A DNA stretch of 64,000 bases from Rusavskia elegans (taxonomy: Eukaryota > Ascomycota > Lecanoromycetes > Teloschistales > Teloschistaceae). Both the position numbers and the translations under genes were made by a program. Under the pieces are notes generated by a model. That model saw only the letters and a list, made by a program, of their open reading frames with translations, was not told where the DNA came from and ran no database searches. The DNA lies in assembly GCA_011316305.1 (NCBI GenBank), contig SAUG01000069.1:62001-126000 (forward strand). Direction: 5' to 3'. Below are positions 11,750 to 24,619 of the stretch, one piece after another (the first letter of the stretch is position 1; each line of letters starts with the position of its first letter).

Positions 11750-12721
11750 ATGGCCGACGATAGTGCTGCTGACGTGCCGGCCAATCCGATCGTCTTCTTC
11801 GATCTCACTTTGGGAGGTAAGGCTTGAAAGCTTAATCTTGCAGTCGAAACAACAATCCTTTCATGCTTCTCTAATGAGATCATATACGCATTCCTTTTCT
11901 ATCTATACCAAATTACCCCCGAGCTATTTCCAGCAGCCAATTATCACTCCTCCATTTACTGTTTCTATCCTTCATAATGATCGCTAAAAGATCCCCTAAC
12001 ACCAACCCAAAACAGGGGAGCCTCTCGGCCGCATCAAGATGGAGCTATTCGCAAACATCGTCCCCAAAACCGCCGAGAACTTCCGTCAATTCTGCACCGG
12101 CGAATGCAAAGATCCCCGTGGTCACCCCCAAGGCTACAAAGGCAGCAAGTTCCATCGAGTGGTAAGTCGACCATCCAGCAGGGCACAGGAAGAATAGCCT
12201 TAAACACCTCCCCAACCACCACCGATCTTGCTCAATCACATTATACATACTACTCCTACGATCAAGTGCTGAAATATACACGCATCCAGATCAAAGATTT
12301 CATGTGCCAAGGCGGTGATTTCCTCAACGGCGACGGAACAGGTAGCACCTCCATCTACGGCACCAAATCCTTCGCCGACGAGAACTTCACCCTCAAACAT
12401 GACGGTCCCGGCATCTTGAGTATGGCCGTACGTCTCCTCCCTTCTCCTTTCCCATCCTCTCCCCCTTCACACACACACCCCCAACCCCCCCATCCCAAAA
12501 AGAGAACCTTTTCTAAATGAGAACAACAGAATTCCGGCCCCAACACAAATGGCTCCCAATTCTTCATCTGCACCGTCGCCACCCCGTTCCTCAACAACAA
12601 ACACGTCGTCTTCGGCCGCGTCACCGACGGCATGGACGTCGTGCGCAAGGTTGAGAACACGCGCGTCCGAGGCGAGAGACCGGCGCTCGATGTTGTGGTT
12701 GCGCAGTGTGGGGAGATGTGA
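11750..12721 (+). CDS. Cyclophilin H-like peptidyl-prolyl cis-trans isomerase
   Basis: Four exons (11750-11816, 12016-12161, 12290-12427, 12530-12721) encode 180 aa, the typical length of cyclophilin H/Cyp3. The start [20 protein letters not shown] and the blocks [43 protein letters not shown] and [10 protein letters not shown] cover the whole isomerase fold. The catalytic Arg (HRV) and the Phe/Met/Gln of the active site are present. The position equal to Trp121 of cyclophilin A is Phe (ATPFLNNKH), which in other cyclophilins lowers cyclosporin binding. Human cyclophilin H binds the U4/U6.U5 tri-snRNP, so a spliceosomal role is likely but is inferred from homology. A 36-nt tandem duplication overlaps the stop codon. 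The gene converges on ERG10. Confidence 0.93.
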
Positions 12722-12766
12722 CGGGATGTAGTGGTTGCGCAGTATGGGGAGATGTGACGGGATGTG
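12695..12766 (+). repeat. 36-nt tandem duplication spanning the cyclophilin stop codon
   Basis: Two copies of a 36-nt unit beginning GTGGTTGCGCAGT lie head to tail at 12695-12730 and 12731-12766, differing at about two positions. The first copy encodes the last residues VVAQCGEM and the stop. The second lies in the 3' UTR and repeats the same stop in the same frame, since 36 is a multiple of three. Confidence 0.9.
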
Positions 12767-13485
12767 GTGGCAGATTCTGAGGGGTGGTAGGATGGATATG
12801 TATAGAGGAAGAGAGGGATAGGGGGGGGAAGGAAGAAAGAGGGAGGGGAGAGCGAGGGATATAAAGACATGGAGATGTGATGCGGATGGACATATCGATA
12901 TATCGACCAAAACATTCGAAGAAAAAGAAAATCGTGGTCCGGGATACGAACAAGAGAAAGCTCAAGGTACGACCGCCACCAAAACTCGAGAAAAAAAGGG
13001 TCCCATAGCTGATGGATACCGTAAATATAGATTATCATAAAGCATGCATCACCCCACAGTCTCCCTCCTCCCGCCAAACCTCATTCTTGGCTTCCCCCCA
13101 GCTCCAACCAACCATGGCAAGCCTTTACAAATTACAGCTCCTACCACACATGACCCCATCCATCAGGATGCTGTTTTCACGGTCCTGATGGCTCATACTG
13201 ATATCTACCACCTGCTTCAGGGCTATGTAAAGTAAGTAGTATTCATAGCAATTCCGTTAATTCTTGTCCCCCGTCCAAAATTCGAATAGCCATGCCCAAA
13301 TTATCATGAAAGGAAAGTTACCCAGGAGCTTCCTTCCTAAGAGAATGTATCCAGTCTAATTCCCATATTTTGAACGCTACATCCGTCATCTTATCATATA
13401 ACTATCCCCATCCATCAGATCTACACTCCACTCCCTTCCCCCCTTCCCCCTTTTCGCCACTCTCCACCACCCTCCCCTTAACAAT
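12767..13485. other. Intergenic, convergent 3' flanks (cyclophilin / ERG10)
   Basis: No gene supported. A purine-rich plus strand at 12780-12870 is followed by mixed sequence. Minus-strand frames across it (for example 13077-12355) overlap the cyclophilin exons and are shadows. Confidence 0.55.
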
Positions 13486-14879
<1,394 letters not shown>

Positions 14880-15291
14880 TGTGGCTGGTTGGTATATCGC
14901 TGGAGCTGAAGACAGCGATATAAGACGCCGTTGACTGGCAGAATACTGTATAATCCAAGACTCAATGAGACGGTGTTTTGCAAGCCACACTTGCGGCAAT
15001 TGTACGAGGCATTTCGGAGATGTTCGAAATTGTTGCAGCCGGAAAATGATGCTGCCAAGCCTGCCTCTCGAAAACACGAGTCATATACCCTACCCCCGTA
15101 CGTACACATGACTCGGCAGGTCGAAGCAATAAGGTAAAATGGAGTACAGCTGCTTTGACTTACGTACATAAAATGCAAACAACTCCAATGGAAATCCCGG
15201 AAAGAAGTCTATATAATCGCCAGAAGAATGTATGAAGACAATGTCATGAACCCTCCTCGTCAACGAGCAGCCCGCTTAGACATCCATTGGA
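14880..15291. other. Intergenic, ERG10 upstream region
   Basis: Contains the presumed ERG10 promoter and the 3' flank of the GH16 gene, both on the minus strand. I see no convincing coding sequence or RNA gene. Confidence 0.55.
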
Positions 15292-16757
15292 TCACGAATG
15301 CTGTCCACCACCGTTCCGCAGATGCTCAGCCAGATGCCTCCGGACGCGCCAATTCCTTCTAGTCCTCCTGAGAGCTTCTTCTGTGAAGTTCGAGCCTTCC
15401 GGGCAGTCAACGTCGTCACCGATTTGAGGTGACGCTTCATGCTGAACCTGCTTTTGTTGCGGTATGGGAGCTCCTGGAGGTAACGTCACGGTCACTGGTT
15501 CTCCGGTGATTATCTGGGTCACCATGCTTCCCGGCTTTACTATGACCGTAACCGGTCCTCCATCGACGTAAGAGGTGACCAAGGGCACACTTGAAGCAAC
15601 CATGCTTGATGACTGCTGTGCCGACGTGCTAGCCAAGGTTGAAGGAGTCGATTGATGGAGACTCCGGGAGGAAGTCGATTTAGATGGCTGCTGTACCGGA
15701 GTAGCGATTGGGGTCGAAAGTATTGGCTGTTGCGTAGTTTCAGAAGATGTGGAAGAACCGTCGAACTCGTAGACTTTGAGTGCGTTGATCGTCCAATATG
15801 CCTCGGAGAACGCCTTGGGATTGTTCTTGACGTATTCTTCGCAAGTTGGCGCTTTGGCCGAGCAGACGTTGTCTTTGGACCATTCCTTGCCTGCCCAATC
15901 GCCGCAGAAGGTAGTATCGAAAACGATCTGCTGGTCCTTGAAGTGGGAATCAATGTTGCAATTCGATCCTCCTTGGAAAGTCGAGATGGGGTTGGCCCAT
16001 TTGGTGGGATCAGGTGACTCGCCCAATATATCCCCGGGCTGTTGACCGCTAGAGAAGAACCAGATCTTGATGGCATCCTTGGTCCACTCCATAGCATAGA
16101 TTCCACCTTTGTTGAGATTGAAGCCGTCACCAAATGCACCGCCCTTCACCGGACAGCCTTTGTTGGATAGGCAGGAGGAGCCAGCCAAGGAGCAGCCTTC
16201 ACTTGTATGCATTGTCATCGAGTTGCCAGGTTGCAGGTTGACACCTTCGATGATATCGATCTCGCCGCTCGAAGGCCAATTTGGTCCCGTGGTCCAGCTA
16301 TAATGATAGTTTCAGTCGAGTGCTAAGATTGGTAGCGGCCTGGAAAGTCACTTACAATGCAGGCCATACCCCACAAGCATTACCGGGCATATGGGCAAGG
16401 TCAACCACGATGAGGCCATGGTTGTACTTCGCTTTCGAAGTCAGACGTAGTGAGTCGCGGCCACGGCCAGAAGCGACATTGGTGGAATCGGCGCGCAGCG
16501 TCACAGTTCGCTTGTCAGATTCAAGCAAGCCTTTAGTCCTCGCCGTAGATTGATCGACAAAATTGGCATATCCATGGGTTGGATCATCGAACTGAAGCCG
16601 AAGTCAGCATGGAACTAATTCGAAGGTCTGGTGCTCTTACTGTGTCAAACGAGAACATATCCAAGAATCTATCAGGGCTGTAATCATCCTTCAACGAATA
16701 GCCAGCCAACGTAAACGGGACCAGCCCGAGGACAATAAAAACAGAATTGAAGTACAT
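15292..16757 (-). CDS. Secreted glycoside hydrolase family 16 protein (endo-beta-1,3(4)-glucanase type)
   Basis: Exons 16757-16641, 16591-16356 and 16297-15292 give 452 aa. The start MYFNSVFIVLGLVPFTLAGYS is a clear signal peptide. The GH16 domain follows, with HGLIVVDLAHMPGNACGVWP, and the catalytic EIDIIEG motif (two catalytic Glu and the assisting Asp) near residue 130. Then come GGIYAMEWT, DSHFKDQQIVFDTTFCGDWA and cysteine pairs typical of the fungal mixed-linkage glucanase group. A Ser/Thr-rich linker makes up most of the last 150 residues, with TVxVxPG-type segments. It probably acts on cell-wall or extracellular beta-glucans. The end is odd: the in-frame tail is basic with no membrane anchor, while the next frame over the last 100 nt encodes a hydrophobic stretch. 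An extra intron or sequencing slip near 15400 is possible. Confidence 0.87.
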
Positions 16758-17545
16758 GCTGTAGGAATACGGTGTCATAGAATGAAAGAAAAAGTCGCTC
16801 CGGGCTGCAGGATATAGAAGAAATAGAGTGGATATGTGCAATATGAGCATTGCCTCGATGACCAAAGAGGGATACGAAGACAATAGGAAAAGGCATCGTG
16901 AAGGAGGCGGGTGCATCTCATCTATCAGGAGCAGAAGTTAGCACACATGATGAAGCTCACAATGAATGCTCGAGCGGCGGTTGAGACTGTTTGACTCGTT
17001 GCCATGCCTCTTTGGTGGATTGTCAGGTCCACAAGGTAGCCACCCGAGCCCCCTCAGATAGATGAGACACTCCGCCCAGGTCTTGTCGAGGCGAGGAAGG
17101 TCCAACGGTTGAGCAACGTCAAGCCCCTCCATTACAGCTCGTTGACGGAGCAGAGACATCGATCGCTGGTTCTGTCGCGCCTGATGTTTGTGGATGGCAT
17201 CGTGACAACCAACCGAAGGGGATGAAGTCGGACAAAGTTTCATCGAGACCCCCTGTCACTTCGCACGAGGCGCGTGACGACACGACACGCGCCTGCAGCC
17301 TTATAAACCAGCCAACTTGAAACCAGCATGCTGAAGATTGCCTGCTTCATTCACTTCATCCAATTTGGTCAAAAACCCCAGGTCCATAGACCTCCCAGCT
17401 AGACTCTCTGCATTGTAAGTTTGGCAGCGATTAGTGAACTTGTGAGTCGACGGCAACCTCACAGCTGGTATTTATTCCAAAGACAAAGGTGTACGATAAC
17501 TACCTAGTATTTTCTACATTTTGCAACCAAAATTCGACCGCGTAT
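16758..17545. other. Intergenic, GH16 upstream region
   Basis: Contains the presumed GH16 promoter and the VPS8 3' flank. A 101-codon minus-strand frame (17243-16938) has no recognisable domain and I do not call it. Confidence 0.5.
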
Positions 17546-20500
17546 TTACTCTGAAACACACAGAGGACATACAAAGCCCATGGGCCTCGCAGCCTTGTCC
17601 CGCATCGCCCCATCGCCGGGCCCCTGCATCTGTTCCAGGCACATGCGGTGGAAGATATGCCTACATGAGAATATGACCAGTGGACCTGATCCCCCATTTC
17701 CGGCATCCAGCTCGCCTTTCTCTTCATTCGGAGTTGCTACCGATGCCTCCACTCCCCGTGTAGGATTCGGTGGAGCCATGTTCAAGTCATGCTGTGCTTC
17801 CTCCTGCACAGCTCTGCCCTTGCCATTACGACGTAGCTCGGTGGTCTTCGTATTTGCTGACTGACTTTCTTGTCGTTGCTGCCTCGCTCTTTCATCTTCT
17901 TCCTTCCTCTTTTGCCATGCTTCCCATACATAGCCTCCGGTCCCAGGCCCCCAACTCCTTCTTCCGCAACCCTCGCACACTTGACCAAGGGGCCTCCAGC
18001 CTCGCCGCCTTAATGTGGCCGCCTCGGAAACATGCACAAAGAGGTCCTTGTCCAGGAGACGGTTCGCCAAGTCCAGCAGGCGTTCCTCGTAGGAGTACGC
18101 CGAGAAGATTGTACTCAGCACTGCCCGGAGGTTCGACAACGATGGAGAAGACGCAGATGCACGGCTGAGGAAAGCCCGGAGGATGCGCAGGAACGAAACA
18201 TTTGCTCCGAGAGATTCGTTGGCTCGGGGAACACTTGTCGCCGAGAGCAGGGCAGTGAAAGTCTCCTGCACGAGGTTACGGAGTTCTGCTGTCATCTTGG
18301 ACGTATCGAACGGGTGCTCGTGCGGCTTTACGCCAGCATCGACGCCGTCAGCCTTATTGCTCGAAGAATCAGGTTGCAAGTATTCTGTAGCATGTTTGGC
18401 AACCTGGACCACAGCATCGATCAGGTCCAGCCACAACATCTCGCTCATAGACAACTCTTCATCATCGACCTTGCCTTGTCGGTTTCGTTTCACTTGGGAC
18501 CTGTGTTGCTGGGTGGATCTAGTCTGCCCCTGACAAAGCCAGAGACCGACACGCGAAAATCTTTGGACCGAAGCAACAAGATCCTGGGTGGCCTCAGCGG
18601 TGTTTGCCACATCCGGACTATCTGCTGCGGCGTTGAGTAGTCCGAGCAGAGCAGCCTCGAGCGTTTCAAGATGCCGTGTCAGACGACTCATTGCGTCCCG
18701 AACCCGTCCTTCCCTTGCCATCAGAATGACTGCAGCATCGACCACCCCGCTGTCCTCGAGTGCCGGTAAGACCTCCTCCAGTCGTAGATCACCTGTTTTC
18801 AATCCTTCGATATAACCATTGACATGGTGCGGATCATGCTCGCAAAGTAATCGCACATAGAGTTCGACAAAAGCTCTGTTTGGATCTTTGATGGATGATC
18901 GCGGTCTTCCGGTCGCTTCTTCTGACGGATCAAGTATGGTCTGAAGGTACTGAAGCTGCCCATCATCGTCAGATGCCTCGTCCAAAGCTTTCAGCATAGC
19001 TTCATGCAAAGACGGCGCAAATCGCTCGATTGTGGCTGCCGCTGCCTTGGCGTCTCTGTGTACGAATTGAGCTGCGTTCCTCTCGATCACGTTTCGAACA
19101 TCGTCGGCGTGCTTCTCGCTCACGGCTGTGCTGGCGCCCAAGGATTCCGCAACGCAATCGAATACGATATCCTCGTTTGCTGGTCCCTCATCAAAGCAAG
19201 TCTGAACAAGCTTGGCATACTCCCTCTCCGCCCTGTATATCGATCGTAATACTCGGTAGAAGCCAGCGTCCGAAAGCAAAGGTACAAGGCTTTGCGGATC
19301 TGGTGGTTGATAGACGGAAAGTAGATACTCAACGCTGAGTTGGCAGTCTTCGGCAACATCCTCTGATGGATATTTGCACAGACCAGTAAGGACCCGATGC
19401 TGCATATAACCGGGCAGAAGGATGAATTGAGGGAATTTGGGAAGGCTACGTGCAACAAACATGTCGAGGTAGACCGTGTCCTCAGCCTCGTATCTCGGAG
19501 GAACCATTACTTCCAGCAATATGCGGACTATCCACTGCCGCCTCACCGAGAGGCCGGACCTCTGAGCCTCTGTCAGCCGGCTAGATGCGTCCTTGCTAAA
19601 GTTGTCATGACCTCCATTCAGAAAAGGGTCTTCAAATGCCTCATTCAGCATACTGAGAAAGCTTGGTGCGTCGAAGTCAAGCACCGTCCGAAGATTTGGG
19701 AACGAAGCGTCGGCTTGTCTCTTTAATGGCTGCATCCTAGAATCACCGTTTGGCACAGCCCTACTGCTGCCAGGAAAGAAGAAGTTGTAGATCTCGGCTT
19801 TTGCCAGTGTAGCTTTGCCCTCTTCCATTTCGTGTCCGGTTGGGTAGATCCGACTGGTCAAGATGTATGACATGTAGGGAAATATTTTCGATGAGCTGGA
19901 GATGTTCTGAGCTGTCTCTATTGGATCAGTCTGCGCCTGCGGGGCCTTCTGGTTATCAACAAAGCTCAACAAGTCACCCAAGATCGTTGTATGATCGTCT
20001 AAAGCCTGATCCCATACATAAAGTAAGGCATCGTAGAGATGATTGCGTTTGCACAACCCGGTTATCTGGTCCAGATCCATCGTCCGTGGATCTAGATGGC
20101 ACAACACTTCCTCTAAGCGTGAGTGAAGGTCTTTATCGATGTAGTGGCGCACCAGGTCTTTAAGCACCGTAGGCGGGATGACCTTGGTGTGGTCATCTAT
20201 GATAGACGACTCCAGAGTCTCAAAGAACACATCCTGTGCATCGTTTTCCGAAAATGCTGTGTACACATCGTCGAAAAGAAAATCCATCTCTTCGATTCTG
20301 ACACAGGCAGTGACGCATGCGCCAGCCAACTCTTGGATCCGTATGAGGCTCGCTGTATCTTGGCTTCGTCTCTCATCTCCCCCAAAGGTGAACCGCAGGG
20401 ATGCTGATATCATTTCAAGCAGCTTGTCCCGAACTATTCGATGTCGAGAGGCATCGTCGTCCGGGAGTCCAACGCTGACCTTGTCAGCTTCTCCTGTATA

Positions 20501-22443
20501 GTAGGATGTCGCGAGCGCGATTGCGCCTATGTGACTGCCTTCCTCCATAAGGGCCAGCAAACGATCAGCCCAGTTGGATAGCGTACCAAACGAAAGCTCG
20601 TTAAAGCCAAGGAGAAACAGCCGGCCCTTGTAGGCTCGGAAACTCATGTAGAAAGCATCAGCAACGACCCCATGCATCGAAGCATCCTCCTCGTCCAATT
20701 GTTCGACGAGCATGTTCAACTGCTGCGAGAAGAGATCGGCATGGAAAACGTGTTTTTGGATGAGATCTGAGGAATTAGTCTCCCGTAGCGAGCTGTCTTC
20801 TAAGATGACAAGCTGCTGAGTGATTGTAAGGACGGCTAGAACAGAACGACCAAGCCACTGTACAGCAACAATACCCTCTTGGGCTTTCCATCTGCTTCGA
20901 GACCTGAATTGTAGGTTCGGTGGTCCTTCGGCGCCGCTTGAAGCTGAAGGTTCTACCTCCGTTACTTCGAGCACCATAAGAACATTAGACCAGCAGTAGA
21001 CTAATTTGACTCTCGATGATGACTCGGAAGTCGCTGCGTTGGGAACTTTCAGCTTGACACTGGGAAACCAGGCTAAAGCAGCGGTCATGGCGCTGTGTGC
21101 TGCGACTTCCTTTGGCCTGGGCGTTTTATATTGAGTCTGGGCTATAGGCGTCGTTGAGACAATGACGAGCAAATAAGGGGTTAGCATCGCTACAAGACCC
21201 ATGGTATCCGACGCATGCTCTTCGTTTCCCAGTGGCAGCGGCGAAAAAGCCAAGACAGAGCTGGGTTTCCTTTGGCGGATGAGGCTCGGTGTGGCCTCTG
21301 GGTATCGCCCTAGGATGCGAGTCGTTTTGACAGATCGAGCGATAGACCCCATGCCCCTTGTAGCTAAATGAGAGAAGGCCATTCCCCTGTCATCCGCAGA
21401 AACCAGGGCAGTGTGCCTCATACCCAAAAAGCCCAAGTGCAGGATGGCTGCATCGATGGCATGCCCGTCGGCTTCTCGGAAACGCCTCCTGTCTACTGGA
21501 GGTATGTGAAGAAATGGCTTTGCTGGTTTGGCGAGATCCCAGGTCAATATGTGACCAGTCGCATGTCCACCTGCCACTGTAGAATGGTCTGCGGCTATGG
21601 TGATGGAAGTAACAGCTCCAAATTCGACAGCTAGTCAGACGTACAATCAGCATCGATTCGTGCCACGATTGTTTCCACACACCTTTTGTCCCTGGTCCAA
21701 TGATGGACTTGAGGTTCTGATTGTAGTCGAAGACCAGAATGGTGCCTTTTGATGTACCTAAAGCTATGGATGTCGAGATCGCAATGCAGACCGGACGCCC
21801 AAAGTTGCGTTTGCCAATCTCGGAAAAGGCATGGCCAGAGATCTTCCTCAACTTGGTCCACCGTACCACTTCCCATGGCGGTTGATCTGGCTCGGCTTCT
21901 TCGTTCTTAGGCACCAGCAGGCTATTGACGGACGTTTGACGAGAATGTGGCTGAAGGAAAGCAGGCGATACTGCTCGGGGGGAATTCTGCGGAGACGAGG
22001 AGATGCGAGCCTGAAAGCGCCGATCGAAAGGTCGGAGTGATGGTGTGGGACTTCGAGCATAAGGAGAGAGTCGCGATCGTCTACCGGCAGAGGACGTTAT
22101 GGAATTCTGGCGGCGTCAGCGTTCGTTGCTGTAGAGGACCGGACGTGGACCCACTCACTTGTAATGATGGAGTGTCATCTGGAATTGAAAGTGATCCATC
22201 AGCGCTTGATGGTTTCCCAGTAATATCCGGAGAGGTTGGGTGGACTGGTTGGTAGGATTGATATTGTCGTTGATTCTCTGCGTTCACAGTGTTCGATGTC
22301 TCTTCCTCATCTTCGGGCACAGTCTCAGCCTCTGTGGTGAAGCTGATCTCGGGAACGTCTCGATCTTGAACATCTCCAAGGTCGCTGTCTTCATTTGTCC
22401 CATTATCCGGACCCGTGTCGGCCTCATTTCTTGCAGCGCTCAT
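17546..22443 (-). CDS. VPS8: Vacuolar protein sorting-associated protein 8 (CORVET subunit)
   Basis: Three exons, 22443-22159, 22106-21683 and 21630-17546, give 1597 aa, within the range for filamentous-fungal Vps8. The N-terminus is acidic and disordered. A beta-propeller region follows (IALGTSKGTILVFDYNQNLK, then GGHATGHILTWDL), then a long alpha-solenoid, and a C-terminal RING-like domain (CEGCGRRSWG, then CRHIFHRMC and CPLC, with a long charged insert between the first and later ligands). Vps8 is the Rab5-binding, RING-containing subunit of the endosomal CORVET tethering complex. The 52-nt first intron was placed so that PSLQ joins NSITSSAGRR in frame, with a CTGAC branch site. I took the ATG at 22443; an open frame further upstream (22818-22543) does not splice in frame. 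Confidence 0.94.
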
Positions 22444-23154
22444 CGAAGCCGTCTCAAAACCCGCATTTCCTCGTGGTGTACCATTTGCGCGCCGGTCGAT
22501 CGCAGGTTCAAGATTCAATGTAAGATTAGAAGCCGAACATCCTTACGTTTGGAGGCGCCGAATATCGCTTGAGGAATGGTCATCATGAGGATTCTCGAGT
22601 ACATAGCCCAGCGTGGCATATCTCGTGGAAGGTGGCTGATGCCAAGGGTTTAAGCCTAGAGGAAGCCTAAGCCCGGTGCTTTTGGCCGCCCGCAGCCCCG
22701 GATATCCAGGCGACACAAGGCGAAGTTCTAGGCATGTTTGTAGCCCATCGTGTACCCAAACATAGGCAGAGGCACTTAAATCCATTCCTATCGTCCGATC
22801 GTTGCAATATTGATCCAATATTTTTAATTCATCATGAAGTCACCCGTTCATCCGAGTCGTCTCTCGCACATCCCTGACCCCAAGCAATCTCTCTAGTTTC
22901 AAATTTCTCCATCCGTTGTCTTTCCAAAATTCTTTGTTCCAAAGCTCGTCTTCCCCCAAATTCCAAATTCCAAAGCCCATTGTCCACCGTCCAACCGGTT
23001 TACAATGCATTGTCTCCTCCTGCATAGAAAAAGCCCATATCCATTCACCTTACCCATCCCTCTGTACGCAACAGCCTGAACACCGACATCAGTCTCCTTT
23101 CTCAGACATCGCAGACGCTTGTGTCCACTACACAATAACCCAATCATCCCAGCA
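22444..23154. other. Intergenic, divergent upstream region of VPS8 and the 23155 gene
   Basis: A minus-strand ATG frame at 22818-22543 ends next to a GTAAGG donor but cannot be joined to VPS8 in frame and has no known domain; it could be part of a 5' leader. No other signal stands out. Confidence 0.5.
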
Positions 23155-23946
23155 ATGCCCTCTCGTCCTCTCCTTCCCCTCCTCATTTCCTTCCCCCCCT
23201 TCGCATCGCCGCCGGTATTGACTTTGCACACTGCCACCGGTACAATGTCCCCTGCCAGTCCAACCGGCGGCGACATGCACCGCTCTAAGAGCAAACGTCA
23301 TGCCCGTGTGAAAGAGCTGTTGACCCCTACCAAAGCCTCAGTTTCTCCCATTACGCCGACATCTCCATCAGCTACGCGGTGTACAGAAGAGGCAATGGAT
23401 GCTGATGATGGATTCATCAAGGAGGAGCCGGTCGCAGTAGGTTCCAACATCGAGTTCTTTCCTCGCCATCCGGAAGACTCCACCAACCCATTGACTTTTT
23501 TAGGTGGAAGCTCCGGCGCTGGTACAGGCGACACAATGACTGGTACGGCTGCCGAAAAGTCGGCGTCGGTAAAAGAAATGCAGAAGAAAACACAAGCTGA
23601 GTCCTCCTCGAAAACAAGTTCTTGCGGAAGTGTCTTCTCCTCTTCGACAGAAACCGACAGCCACTCCCTTGCCAATGGTCGAGGCTCCGAGGACGAGAGA
23701 CACTCGCCGCCTATACCTATCCTTAGGGCTCCGCGGAAGTTCACTGGCGACGGGCGGAGACTACCAAGATCTTCGCAAGTGGAGAAGGAGAGAATCTTGA
23801 GGACGAGACCGGCAACGTTACATGAGTTGCCCGGCCGGTTCCGCAGTAAGGAGCCTTGTTGGTATTGCTGTGATGGAGTGGTGGGCGAGCGATGTGAGGT
23901 ATGTGGGTTGGTGGTGGAGAAGGCGAGTCCGGAGAGATGGGGTTAA
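23155..23946 (+). CDS. Unrecognised protein with C-terminal paired CxxC motif
   Basis: One exon of 263 codons from the first ATG (23155). A second ATG at 23245 gives 233 aa and may be the true start, because the extra N-terminal segment is hydrophobic and proline-rich with no conserved look. The middle is disordered and Ser/Thr-rich. Near the N-terminus is a basic patch (HRSKSKRHARVKELLTPTK). The C-terminus is the most structured part: ATLHELPGRF, then CWYCCDGVVGERCEVCG, with two CxxC pairs spaced like a small zinc knuckle, ending 14 residues later. Function unknown. The basic segment and zinc knuckle would fit a nuclear or nucleic-acid-linked role, but that is speculation. The minus-strand frames across it are shadows. 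Confidence 0.65.
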   Translation: MPSRPLLPLLISFPPFASPPVLTLHTATGTMSPASPTGGDMHRSKSKRHARVKELLTPTKASVSPITPTSPSATRCTEEAMDADDGFIKEEPVAVGSNIEFFPRHPEDSTNPLTFLGGSSGAGTGDTMTGTAAEKSASVKEMQKKTQAESSSKTSSCGSVFSSSTETDSHSLANGRGSEDERHSPPIPILRAPRKFTGDGRRLPRSSQVEKERILRTRPATLHELPGRFRSKEPCWYCCDGVVGERCEVCGLVVEKASPERWG

Positions 23947-24619
23947 AAACGGTGAGTACTGATCTTCTACAATGTCTTCGCTGCTTGAGTTGCCAAGTAA
24001 AATGTGGGTGTTCTGCTAGAAATAACTGGTAAGAAGGGCTTGGGGTCGCGCAGGTAGGTTGAGGCATTGCAACGTATTTCTGCTTACGAGGAGAACGCCT
24101 TTCATGTAGCGAAATTAATCAATTTTTCACCTCAACCCTTTGTGTATATCGTCTTCCTTGAGTGGCCATCCTCAACGGTTGTACATGAAGCCACAGGTTT
24201 CGAAGTCAGCATGCCGGCAATACGCCTGCCTTGGGAGTACAAATGCGATTGACCATGTAATAATATGTCTCATCATGGCTTGGTAGGATATCCGATTGAC
24301 GTTTCAATCGAGGCGTCGAATGCCTAGCATGCGAGGGATCGTTCCAAAGTCAATGGGGATCGGGGTAAAGGTACTCCGACAATGGTTGTCTGTAGTCCCG
24401 TGTTTTAGCACTTAACCCCTGATCAGACCGCTATTTGGTCTCCCTGCGAAAATGACTCGAACTCAAATATCATGTCTGAGCTTGATTCCCACAAGATGAG
24501 AAAGGAAACTGATCCAGGTATAATCTTGTCCCGAGCCGATCCTGCCCATGGGGGAAATTTCTCTCAAGCAGCTCTACCATTGTCAATTCCATCTGCTTGT
24601 CACCAGATACTTGATCTTA
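23947..24619. other. Intergenic, convergent 3' flanks
   Basis: Between the stop codons of the 23155 gene and dihydroorotase. No gene or RNA seen; short frames only. Confidence 0.55.

Noticed and set aside
16938..17243. 101-codon minus-strand frame upstream of the GH16 gene
   Set aside because: No recognisable content; lies where a promoter and 5' UTR are expected.
22543..22818. Upstream VPS8 exon (ATG frame ending at a GTAAGG donor)
   Set aside because: The leftover phase does not match any acceptor before the acidic N-terminus of VPS8, and the peptide has no Vps8 character.
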